Position numbers and translations under genes: made by a program
The notes under the pieces: model-generated
The model's database searches: none
The model's input: the letters and a program-made list of their open reading frames with translations, nothing else
What the model was told of the DNA's origin: nothing
Assembly (NCBI GenBank): GCA_017311315.1
Contig: CM029658.1
Coordinates: forward strand, 29,138,967 to 29,202,966
DNA length: 64,000 bases
Direction: 5' to 3'
Source: Dendrocalamus latiflorus
Lineage: Eukaryota > Streptophyta > Magnoliopsida > Poales > Poaceae
Shown: positions 34,804 through 45,453 of the stretch, in pieces
Position numbering within the stretch: the first letter of the stretch is position 1
How the letters are laid out: the number at the start of each line of letters is the position of its first letter

Positions 34804-35220
34804 ATTCCCATCCCTAGTATTTTTCTTATTTATTCATGTTGCTGGCTCCTTATGTGTGTGAATTGTTGCAGGCATGATAGATTTGGCCCTTGGTGCTGAT
34901 CCTTCACCCTTGCTGGAAAGAGATGAGGTCGCCCACTGAGGGTTCATGGAGGGAGGTAGGGAGATTACTCTGTATGCACTCCTGTCGTTCGATCGATGTG
35001 CCTACCCACACGCTCACATGGTGGACACTTGTCCGCTTCCTATTTTTCGCACGATGTTCTTCACACCAGCTTTGTTTTCTTGGTTCTTGGTTCTTCTCAA
35101 TAAACTATGATATATACTATAAGTACTTTGTAGAAGGAACTGGCCAACTGGGAATATGGTGCCACATGAAATCAATGCAACGAGCAATCCTCGAGTGCTT
35201 CGACCAGATATTGATTCCAT
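34804..35220 (+). pseudogene. Continuation of the NLR-like fragment after element C
   Basis: If element C and one ATTCC are removed, the frame reads across the site as SDVTFPSL, a common ending of an LRR in plant NLR proteins. After that (34823 on) a GTATTT...TTGCAG stretch resembles an intron, and the remaining frames to 35220 are not recognisable. Only the first few residues are real support. Confidence 0.5.
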
Positions 35221-35224
35221 GAGT

Positions 35225-36033
35225 CAGATCGTATGATTGGAGTGAATGACTTTTTCAAAATCTTTTTCAAGTATCATCAATAACATGCAGCAAAAACATA
35301 AGCTTACAAACTCACTAAAGCCAAGAGCCAAAGATTGCAAACTCACAACGGAGTTTTTGCCAAACCAGTCTGACCGCTGGTGACCCCTTGGAAGTTGGAC
35401 CACACGTGGCATGGGTCTGACCGCTCGATGGTTGGACTGCTCAAGGCACCAGTCCGACCACTCTCCAATCGTACCACTTGGTTCCTTGAAGTCTAATCGC
35501 TCGTTGAGGGAAAATGCAAAATAGCACTGCACATGATTCAAAATAAGAGTAAACTCTTAAACCACTAACCCAAATATAGTGAAACTTAGCCCAAAACCTC
35601 CCTAGAATGTCAAAAACATATTCTAATCATTGGATCGAGAAGATCAATACCTTGATGATTTAGATGACCTTAAATAGGTTCTCACATATCATAGCAAGTT
35701 AGATCACAGTACGAACTCATGTTGAAACCTCCACAATAGCAAGATCCCAAAATCCCTTCTCTCTTGAGGAAAATTATGCAAATTCAAGAACTTCCAATAC
35801 AAAATATTTAGATGGATTAGATCTAATATCTAAGAAATATCTCCATCTCTTACACATCCTTGGTACTAGAAAAGATCAATAAGAGAGAAATCTAAACAAA
35901 AAAAGCCATACAAATCAAAAGCACAAGAAAGGATCCAGAGCACAACTCACTTGGCCAAACTTTATATGTTCAACCTAGAGCGCGCACACATAGGGCTCCA
36001 TACAAAGAAAATCCTAATTTCTCCACTCCATAC
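35225..36033. other. Repeat-like stretch with GTCTGACCG motifs, unassigned
   Basis: Holds several GTCYGACCGCT-type motifs at 35370-35470, which recur at 37310-37590 as GGTCTGACCGCC. This suggests LTR or leader sequence of an element I cannot name. No coding content seen. Confidence 0.4.
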
Positions 36034-36451
36034 TTGTCAATACCGTTCGAGTGGCCATACCGATTTGGTTCCTAGAATGGTACATTCCGATACTGGTCCA
36101 TACCTGCGTACCATTTCGGATTTATATAATAATACGAGTATATATATTTATAAGTATATATTTATTTAATTATATGCACACCAAATGTCATTTGTAATAT
36201 TATTCCAAAATATAGTAGTACTATCAAATATAACATATAGTTCAATAGATGGTATTATCAATTCCACGGTACTGGCCGGTATTAACCGGTATTAAAACCG
36301 GTGTGGCCGATATTGATCGGTATCGAGTCGTATTGACCGAAATTGGCTGGTATTTGGGCCGATATAGAATGTAGGGGTACTTTGTACCGGTTTAGGAGCC
36401 AGTACGGTATATACCGACCCATACTGGCCGGAACGCAATGGTATTGATAAC
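36034..36451. mobile_element. Candidate small inverted-repeat element rich in CGGTAT
   Basis: Begins TTGTCAATACCGTT and ends with the reverse complement of GTTATCAATACCATTGCG, so it has imperfect inverted ends around 418 bases. The ends are packed with CCGGTATT and GGCCGATATTG units and the middle is A/T-rich. No target duplication is clear and no protein is encoded, so this would be a MITE-like element of unknown superfamily. Confidence 0.5.
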
Positions 36452-37960
36452 TTTGCTCTACTCTCTAATTGATACATCTCTCAAGACACACAAGGGCTTA
36501 TATAGTGGAGACTCCTCACCTCCCACTTAACCCTAACAACCAAACACTCATTAGTGGATCACACCACTTATATATAGAAAAATCCGATAACCCACATATA
36601 AACGGATTTTACATTCTCACACATTTGCACGTTTTTCAAAGCATAACTTCACATGGCTCCAATAGCTCAACAAAACACTCCATCTTCAAAGACATGGCCT
36701 AAACCACTTAGGCCAACACCACAGTTTTGCAAACCACTATTCCATCCAGGATTAGACAATTTCTCAAATTACCACCCATCGGTCTTAACGAAGATGCGAT
36801 GCCCGACGCCTCATTGCCAAGATCATTTGCTAGCTCTGAGACCATCACCGCTTGAAATACCTGAGTCTTATGGTACACTACATCACACCATAGTCTGTAA
36901 TACTCAATACTTGCCATCAAGATCGTACGCTTGCTCCGATGAACGTCGCCACTTGAAACGCACATGTCCAATTGGCACATGACATGTGCATATTCACCTT
37001 CTCACTATCTTTGTCTTTCTCTTGTGCTTCTCCGTTTGAGATAATGCTCCACCTGGACTTACACGACACACCATAGCCTTAGGTCCCCTTCCATAACCTC
37101 GGTCTTACCGCTGGTTGTAATAATCATCAAGCACCTGCACATTAAAGAACAAGCAATCGATCTAAACCCAAATGAAATGCACTTGCCTCTCATTAGCAAA
37201 ATACATCATGCATGGACCTACGCTAAGACTCACATTTGCATGGACTCCTCATAACTAATACTTGCATGGACTATGCCATGACTCACAACCAAAACCACTT
37301 CAATTCAGCACAACACAACACCAGGACCGGTCTAATCACGGCATCCATACTGGTCAGACCGCCTAGCATCCACCAGTCAAACTGCCATGCAATAGCAGGT
37401 CATGCCACAATTCCAATGCCGGTGCTACCGCTTTAGGTCACAAATCAAAACCTCCAAAAAGACCTTTTTGACAAAAATAGCTATCGTCAACTATGGACCG
37501 GTACTACCGCATACAGTCAGACCGCCTTTCTCGGCAGATCACACCACCGCCCGGTCTGACCGCCAGCCAAATGCCAGTCAGACCTCTGGTAACAGAAATC
37601 AGTAGGTAAAGATGCAAATACACAAAATCAAACTTAACCAATGACAACAAAGTATAAGGAAAGTCAAATACTCATCACAATCATTGGATGACTTCAACAT
37701 GGTCTCACACAGATCGGTTGCTGCATCTGCACCATGCCCTTGATGAATTGATAAGCTGTGATTTCTTGGCAGGAAAACTGCGATTTCGATATCAGTTCTG
37801 AGTTCTGTCATCTGTCATGGCACATCACAACAGGACCACTACATATGCACAGCATACAAGCAGAAACATGCATTTGTAGGAATGAATGGAAACAACATAA
37901 GCAGGAGAGACAGCAGCAGGCTCTGTATTATTGCTCCGTCGAGAGATTACGTCATGGATC
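36452..37960. other. Intergenic, no recognised gene
   Basis: About 1.5 kb downstream of the glycosyltransferase gene. It contains dispersed GGTCTGACCGCC motifs (37310-37590) like those at 35370-35470, possibly the other part of the element split by 36034-36451. No frame over 90 codons with recognisable content. Confidence 0.4.
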
Positions 37961-37962
37961 GA

Positions 37963-39094
37963 TCAATTTGTAAGTGCAGTGCTGTTGCTGCCCAGCAACG
38001 CTTCCTTGGCCTTGAACTGCTTCCACTCGTCGAGGACGCCGGTGAGTTTCTCCAGCTTCGTCTGCAGGCCCATGAGGCAGTTGCCGTGGAACGTGCACAC
38101 CTCGTAGAAATTTTTCCGGGGCTGGCAGAAGCCGCTCAGGTAGGTCGTGTCGACGAACTGCACCGTCACGCCGTGCCGCGCCGACAGCTCGTGCTTCACC
38201 TGCTCGAACACGAACTGCTCGTTCTGTCCCGGGTACCGCGTCCTCGCCTCGTACCAGTCCGCGAAGAAGGCGGCCGTCCGCGCGCTCGGCTTAGCGTACA
38301 GGAATCCGCCGTTGGCCATTTTGTTCAGGTCGTACGGGTTGTCGCCGTAGAACCTGTCGCACGACATGGCGATGTCCGCGCCCACCGGGATGCGCAGCAG
38401 CGCGTTCCGGAACCAGACGATGTCCACGTCCGTGAAGACGAAGCTGTAGCCCAGCGCAAGGATCCGCGCCTGGAACTTGTTCCTGACCCACATCATGTGC
38501 AGGTAGTCCTTGGTCATGTACGACTTCTCCGCCATGAAGTTGGCGCCGCCACCGTCGACGGCGAGGGAGTAGCATAGCGGGTGCACATGCTGGCACCGCT
38601 CGAACGCCCTGGCGTCGACGGCGACGATGACTAGGTGCTTCAGCAGGGGCTCCGTCTTCACGCCTATGCGGAAGCTCTCCAGGAAAAGGTCGAGGAGCGA
38701 GCCCGGCGCCGCCCATGCCTTGTTCGTGAAGGTCATTATGATGGTCTTGTCCTCCATGGCTGCGCTCCTCAGCAGCTCAGCAAGGTTGTCTTTACGTGCG
38801 GTCGCAGCTTTACGTGAGGTCGCAGCCTCCTGGATGCAGTTCTTCATACACGTAAGGTTCAGACATGCAAGCCATGCACGCACAACCAAAAGGGAAATTA
38901 AGAGAGAAGGAACAAAGGCAAAAAAAATGTCATGAGTAATTCACCATGTCAGGCTTCTTCATGCCCAAGGCAAGCTCTTCATCTGCCGGTACGACGCCGC
39001 ACGGGCATGGGGAAGGCGGCAGTAATAGCACGATACAGGCCGCGGTGATCGCTGCTCCGAGTAAGAAACCCAAGAAATCTCTCATGCTGTACAT
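37963..39094 (-). CDS. Nucleotide-diphospho-sugar transferase family protein (PF03407, GT77-like)
   Basis: Two exons on the minus strand: 39094-38945 (50 codons, MYSMRDFLGF...) and 38829-37963 (288 codons plus TGA), joined in phase 0 across a 115-bp intron with GT at 38944-38943 and AG at 38831-38830. The 338-residue product has a short cytosolic tail, a membrane anchor (about residues 8-26, LGFLLGAAITAACIVLLLP) and a lumenal catalytic domain, as in Golgi type II glycosyltransferases. The metal-binding DxD motif is TDVDIVWFRN (DVD at about 184-186); other family marks are IMTFTN, CDRFYGDNPYDLNK and GQNEQFVF. Plant relatives are annotated as At4g15970-like or reticulan-type GT77 proteins acting on cell-wall polymers; the exact substrate is not inferable. 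No lesion seen. A 15-bp tandem duplication (AATSRK / AATARK) starts exon 2. Confidence 0.88.
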
Positions 39095-39127
39095 CTCGAA
39101 CAGAAGTTCCCAGGTCTCAATTAAGTC

Positions 39128-39544
39128 TCAACACGCTCGATTCTTTTGAGCTCCCAGTCTTCCAAGCACACTGTCACTGTGTGGTGGCACACTCAATAGC
39201 GGATCTAAGATTGGAGCACGTCTCGGACTAAATTTAAACCAAGTACGTCGCTCGCCTCGGCTGCTCCGCTGGCCTGCTCTGCCGTCTGCGCAGCGCTCGC
39301 CTCGGCTCCTCCGCTGGCCGCTGCTGTCCTGCTCTGCCATCAGCTCGGCGCTCGCCTCGGCTGCTCCGCACTGCTCGCCTGCTCCTACACGGCTGCGCCT
39401 GAGACTCCGAGAACTGTCACTGTCCTTGAACCGCACTCCAACGCAGCCAGAACTTGCAAGGGTCTTAAATGTGCAATTTGGTTGGCACGTTACTGGGGCG
39501 TTGGGAGCGTATGCATGGTCAACTAATTCATGCCATGACAGGTA
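39128..39544. other. Upstream region of the glycosyltransferase gene, GC-rich repeats
   Basis: 39240-39400 has three direct copies of a CGCTCGCCTCGGCTGCTCCGC-like unit of about 50 bases. The minus frame across it is serine/arginine-rich and probably meaningless. The region would contain the 5' UTR and promoter, but no clear TATA box was found. Confidence 0.45.
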
Positions 39545-39770
39545 CTCCTCCATTTCTTTTTTATAAGGCGTATTTTACTTAAGCACGGAGATTAAAGAGC
39601 GCGTAAATCCAAAAGAATGATAGACCAAAAGATGTTAATGTCTTGCGAATAAGAGAGAGAAAATTAATGATGGCAACAGAGAGAAAAAAATCATTAAAAT
39701 TATATGTATATCTTATATTTTAAAATAAGATTGTAAAAGATTATAGGCCTTATATTTTAAATAGAGAGAG
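39545..39770. mobile_element. Stowaway-type (Tc1/mariner) MITE, 226 bp
   Basis: Flanked by TA on both sides (39543-39544 and 39771-39772). Ends are CTCCTCCATTTCTTTTTTAT and the inverted CTCTCTCTATTTAAAATATA, both continuing into AAGGC. This is the CTCCCTCCGT-class terminus common in grasses, with A/T-rich interior and no coding capacity. It lies about 450 bases upstream of the glycosyltransferase start. Confidence 0.78.
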
Positions 39771-39805
39771 TAATTAATAGAGGTGCTGCGATACAAGTAG
39801 TCCTA

Positions 39806-40094
39806 CTATGCAACTATTTTGGTCCACGAAATGTACTCTGCTATGCTGAGATGGATGGATCTTGTGCATGGATATTTATGTAGGTCTTTATCAAGGATTC
39901 AAGTCTCCTGTTTTTTTCCTCGTCGAGTACACCAATAAGATGCAAGGTACTATATAACAACTATTTTAGTCCACGAAATATACTCTTCTATGCTGAGATG
40001 GATGGATAGTATATAGAAGTTGTGCACGGATATTACGTAGGTCTTTATCAAGTCTCCTGTTATTTCCTTCTCGAGTACGCCAATAAGATGGCGA
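39806..40094. repeat. Tandem duplication of about 145 bp
   Basis: CAACTATTTTGGTCCACGAA...CCAATAAGATG (39808-39935 region) is followed by a second copy from about 39957 to 40090, with small indels and about 88 percent likeness. Non-coding. Confidence 0.85.
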
Positions 40095-41576
40095 GGTGAA
40101 ACTCGTAAACTCTTTATTGTAAAATGTAGCGACATGTAGATTTCGTAACGATATTCATAACTTCTTTTTAAACAGATCTAATGGTGGAGGAGAGGATGAA
40201 GGAGAGAGAACAACGAAGACGTAATCACAGTGACGAAGAAGATTCTTGTAATTATCCATCATCTACGTGTCATGATTTCAACTTGTAATTTGTAAAACAA
40301 GTGTGATTTGTGTTGAGTGAACTCTCAAGCCATAGTAGTCTAGTTGGCTAGCTTGTAAATGCCCATTTTCCTCAGCAAATCCATCACGCCCCTGATTCAC
40401 CGAAAACAATGCGCAAAAAAAAGCATTCGGAGAAATAAAAAAATGCGCCTGTACTGAAAGTTAATTATGGATCCCCGTGATATAAATTGATTATGATCTG
40501 CAACCCTTCTGGCTTACTCCAAGAACTCAGCAATTAATGACGGCAACCTGTCTGTCTGAACAAGTGAACAGTAGACGGCAGCCCTACGAACAATCACCAC
40601 TCCGCAAGCGTTGCAGAAGCTTTAGATACCCGTGATAATCTGGGTTTATATATCTGAAGGCAAGATTACCATGTCAGCATCTAAGAGAGATTTGTTCTTG
40701 AAGTTGCACTGTTTGGACTTTGGAGAATAAGAATATATGATGCATGTAGTACCCATGACGGAAGAGGAAGTCAATGATCACAAGGTTGCAATTTGGCTAG
40801 AAAAAATCTGTCCTCCGGATAATGTTTGCAGCATGTGACACGGGAATTAGTCTGAAGCTATCAACCTCCCCGTCTGCAAGAAGTTGGCAACAAAATTGGT
40901 TAGTATCCTGCCTTCCAGCATGCCATTTGTGATGGGAAGACAGAAGATTAGCATGTTGTAATGTGTAAATATTTACCTTCATTATTAGGAACGAAATCTG
41001 CAGGAAGTCTTAAGGTCATAGCAGAAGAGAACATCCCTTTTGTGTCTAAACCCATCGATATCCATGTAAGAAATCCTTCCAACAGAAGCAGCACTAGCAC
41101 AAAAATAATTATGAGTTAGATATTTCACACCGCAAGCATAATGAAGCATCACAGTACATGAAAACTAGAATTTCTCACAGCAGTTAGCATGTTACATGGT
41201 TGAGATGGATCTTGGGGATTCCCGCTTCCTCTTCACATTCCTTGATGATATTCTCTTTACAGGAGATTCCATACGGCTAAAAATTTTCCAAGCACAGTCA
41301 ACGTAAATTAGCAGCTATTTAGTTCCAGATGAGAATAACAAGGGACAAAAAAAAAAGAACAGTGCGCAGCACATTTGGAATGAAACGTTTTGAGCCTGTT
41401 TGGTTGAACTCATAACCTATTTTCCGTAAAAGTTAAAGTCACCTCCGTACAAATTTAATTTATAATCCCTAAAATCCCCCACTTTTTTAAACAGCCTAAC
41501 TTTATAAATATGAGGTCACCTCCAGGTAGCTACTATTTATCCCCAAATCCAGCTGTAATCCCTCATTTACGCACCA

Positions 41577-42829
41577 TGTAACACCCCGGCCATCCATAGG
41601 GCTCAAGATGCTACCACCACCTACTTACCATCTTAACAGGGAACAACCAACATATGAATATAGTATATTTGCAGTGAGCCAACTAACTTCTTATTACACA
41701 CAAGTGGAACATAAACAGAATTCTGATCTCCATGACCCTGGAGACCCACTACCACGGCTCGCAAGCAAATAAAACCAAATGGCGAGCTACAAAGGACTTA
41801 ACGCTATATTAAACATAAATGCTCGATGTAACACTAAGCTGTTATTTCATATGTGCAGTGCCAAAAGGATTACCCCCATTCCATGCATGTCGCCATTATT
41901 CACCTCAAAACAACAACAAAGCAAGGGTGAATCTGGAGACTCAGCAAGCACACGATAAAACAATAACATCACTTTAGCAATTCAATCGATTTCATGAACC
42001 GTAAGCTGTAAATCAACTCTATAACTGTAAACTATGAATCAAATCCGTAACTGTAAACTGTAAATCAAATCTGTATCTATAAACTGTAAATCAATTCTAT
42101 GTCTGCAAATTGTAAATCAATTATATATCTGTAAATTGTAAATCAAGTTTGTAAGTGTAAACTATAAACTCATAACTCTCTATAATTGTATCACTTTCTT
42201 TGTCACTTTTATGCACTGCAATACCATCAACGCATCTGTAATGCATCTGTACCTATAGCTTATATCGGTATAGCGGAGGGTACACCGTCGATGTCACCCT
42301 CTTCCTCCATCCCATGCAGGTGCCTACCTCTGTAGGTCTTATTCAAGAGCACTCCAGACTAGTCATAGGTCTTATTCAAGAGTACTCCAGACTTATCATA
42401 TGACTTTCTCATCGACCTGACTCTTATACATTTTGCATGATGCAATATGCTTCAAATGTGGATGTCTAATCATAAGCAGTATTCATCAAGGTATGATTAG
42501 CACATAATCATATGCATCATCTCATAAATACTGTAAATCATGGCATGGAAACACAGATAACAAACATTCACCACAGTTTACTATTCTACCATGCACTTGC
42601 TTGTTAACCTAGCGGACGGTAAGTGGACGGCACCAGACTCGAACCGCCACCTGAATAAGCATTAACTATTTCAATTCATTGCTAATGCAATACATTCACA
42701 TACAAGAAAATGACATCGCTCTAACGTCCAACCAACATAATCAAACCTTGTCCCACCGGGCAACTTCTCATTGTCCCGATGCTTAACCAATCTGTAAAAT
42801 TGGCAATTTCATTATTTATACTCGCAGAT
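41577..42829 (-). repeat. 3' LTR of element D, truncated
   Basis: Matches 43220-44440 with numerous substitutions, then ends where the interior begins, lacking the roughly 1 kb corresponding to the U3 side. Confidence 0.85.
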
Positions 42830-43219
42830 GCCCAGCTACAGAGTGCTTAGCAGACCCAACTTCCACGTTGGGTGCCTCCTACTGAACCTCTAGCGATGGC
42901 TCCGCTTGGGCACAGCCACGACCATGGCGTCCACGGCCTCGTCCAGCACCGTAACCATGACCTCTACCTCTCGGCATCTCTGCTCACAATAGAGAAGCAT
43001 TCACCCAATCAACTCACAAACATTAACTTTAGCAATACAAATCCATAACACAATTAGGGAAAACGCATATGCAATGCAAGTACCAAATCCTATTCTACTA
43101 TGCAGCAAAGAGTGTCAAGTTTAATTTAATTACTAGGCCTATGCCATGTTTTAATTGTTTAAGGTAGCCTAGGTTACCAAATTATCCATCACAGACCTAA
43201 CGCCCACTCTGATACCAAC
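42830..43219 (-). pseudogene. Remaining interior of element D (gag start)
   Basis: On the minus strand, after the primer-binding site (TGGTATCAGAGT, 43217-43206), a short frame starting at about 42977 reads MPRGRGHGYGAGRGRGRHG, a basic glycine/arginine-rich gag-like N-terminus, and stops after about 32 codons. The rest of gag and all of pol are deleted together with part of the 3' LTR. Confidence 0.65.
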
Positions 43220-45453
43220 TGTAACACCTCGGCCCTCCATTAGGCCCAAAATGCTACCACCACCTACTTACCATCTCAATGGAGAACAACCAACATACGA
43301 ATATAGTATATTTGCGGTGAGCCAACTAACTTCTCATTGCACATAATTGGAACATAAACAGAATTCCAATCTCCATGACCCTGGAGACCCACCTCCATGG
43401 CTCGCAAGCAAATAAAACCAAACGACGAGCCACAAAGGACTTAACGCTATATTAAACATCAACGCTCAGTGTAACGCTAAGTTGTTATTTCATATATGTA
43501 GTGCGAAAAGGACTACCCCCATTCCATGCATGTCGCCATCATTCACCTAAAAACAACGAAAAAGCAAGAGTGAGTCCGGAGACTTAGCAAGCACACGATA
43601 AAACTGTAATATCACTTTAGCAATTCAATCGATTTCATGAACCGTAAGTTGTAAATCAACTCTATAACTGTAAACTGTGAAGCAAATCCATAACTATAAA
43701 CTATAAATCAAATCTGTGTCTATAAACTGTAAATCAATTCTATGTCTGTAAACTGTAAATCAATTCTATGTCTGTAAACTGTAAATCAAGTCTATAATTG
43801 TAAACTGTAAACTCATAACTCTCTGTAACTGTATCACTTTCTTTGTCACTTTCATGCAATGCAATACTATGAAATGCATTTGTAATGCATCTGTAACTGT
43901 AGCTTATACCGGTATAGCGGAGGGTACACCCATCGATGTCACCCTCTTCCTCCATCCAGTGGAGGTGCCTACCTCTGTAGGTCTTATTCAATAACACTCC
44001 GGACTAGTCATATGACTTTATCACCGACCTGGCTCTTATGTATTTTGCATGATGCAATATGCTTCAAATGTGGATGTCTAATCGTAAGCGGTATTCATCA
44101 AGGTATGATTAGCACATAATCATATGCATCATCTCATAAATACTGTAAATCATGGTATGGAAATACGGATAACAAACATTCACCACAGTTTACTGTTCTA
44201 CCATGCACTTGCTTGTTAACCTGGCGAACGGTGCATGGATGGCACCATACTCGAACTGCCACCTGAACAAGCATCAACTATTTTAATTCATTGCTAATGC
44301 AATACATTCATGTAGGAACAAATGACATCGCTCTAACGTCCAACCCAACATAATCAAACCCTGTCCCACCGGGCAACTTCTCATTATCCCAATGCTTAAC
44401 CAGTCTGTAAAATTAGCGATTTCATTATTTATACTCGCAAATTGAATTCTGCATGCTTAATCTCACTCTGATCGATCACATTATTTAATCTCAATTTATT
44501 CTCTCCTCCCTCTCCTGCCACAGATCAACCAGATAAACAGTGGCAGTACTGATTTTACCATTCAGGCATTCATATTAATAAACACTGTCTAAATGGACAC
44601 ATGCAACAATTCTAACCATCGACATACTAACTTATGCACGACTTGGTGAATAAGTATGGAGAAGGGTTTTTGAGGCATTATCCTAGCCCTGAGCGACTGG
44701 AGCAGGGCACTACCTTCTTTTCCTTAGCCGAATTTGACAGATCTGGCGGCGAGTTAGACTTTTCTTTTCTTTCTTCTTTTTTCCTCTCTCTTCTTATTCC
44801 CGGTCAGTGCTTGCTTTCCTCTTTTCTTCTCCTCTTTCTTTCGTTTCTGTCTATCTGTCGGCTCTCTCCCTCTCTTGCCCACGGTCGGCACCACCCATCT
44901 TCCTCCTCATGGCTGGCTCACTCCGGTCGCCTCCTCTCCTCCACTCAGTTCACCGGCTCCCTCCCTTCTCTTCCCAACCACCCAGCTCCTCCCACCTTTG
45001 CTCTCGGCTGGCCAACCCTCCACTCCCGTGGAGCAGCGGTAGCAGCAGGGGTGGGGAGGCAAGGCGCGGGGAGGGGTAGCAACAAGCGAGGCAACGACGG
45101 TGGCTGCTGGAGGGTGGCAAGTGGCGGCGCCGGCAGCAGCAAGGGAGGCGAGGTATGGCCGGAGGAGCAGCACAAGGACAGGCGGCGGCGCACACAGGCG
45201 GCATCAGCGCTGGGCGAGGCAGCGACACACGGCGACGGCCGAAGGGCAAGAATGGTGGCCATGGACGCTAGGGAGCGGCGACGCCGGCAGCTATGAGAGC
45301 GACAACAGCAGGCACGAGGGGAAAGTGGTGACAACGAGATGAGCACGGGGGAAGAAGCCAAAGTTGCTTTTGCCTCCCCCTCCACCTGGTTCCCTCCCTT
45401 ATATGGGGCAAAGCATGGGCCGGGCTAGGCCTTCTTCTGGCCCATGTATTACA
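43220..45453 (-). repeat. 5' LTR of element D, complete, 2234 bp
   Basis: TGTAACACCTCGG at 43220 to GTATTACA at 45453. The minus strand has CCATATAAGGGAGG near 45395-45410 as TATA region. The GC-rich frames at 44634-45385 on both strands lie inside the LTR and are not genes. Confidence 0.88.

Larger units (their letters stand above)
41577..45453 (-). mobile_element. Gypsy-type LTR retrotransposon D, deleted, in Nudix intron
   Basis: Bounded by the 5-bp duplication CACCA (41572-41576 and 45454-45458). The right LTR is complete, the left is truncated, and only 390 bases of interior remain. Primer-binding site orientation shows a minus-strand element. Its layout (TGTAACACC ends, 2.2-kb LTR, ACAACAAC...GACTCAGCAA motif near 41915-41945) resembles that of element A, suggesting a related but distinct family. 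Confidence 0.9.

Noticed and set aside
38291..38716. Overlapping minus and plus frames in the transferase exon
   Set aside because: GC-rich codon bias leaves alternate frames open; only the frame with the DxD motif matches a family.
39128..39553. 141-codon minus frame upstream of the transferase
   Set aside because: Made from repeated CGCTCGCCTCGGCTGCTCC units; no domain and no splice link to the transferase exon.
44634..45385. 220-codon plus and 146-codon minus frames
   Set aside because: Both inside the 5' LTR of element D; GC-rich sequence with no stop by composition.
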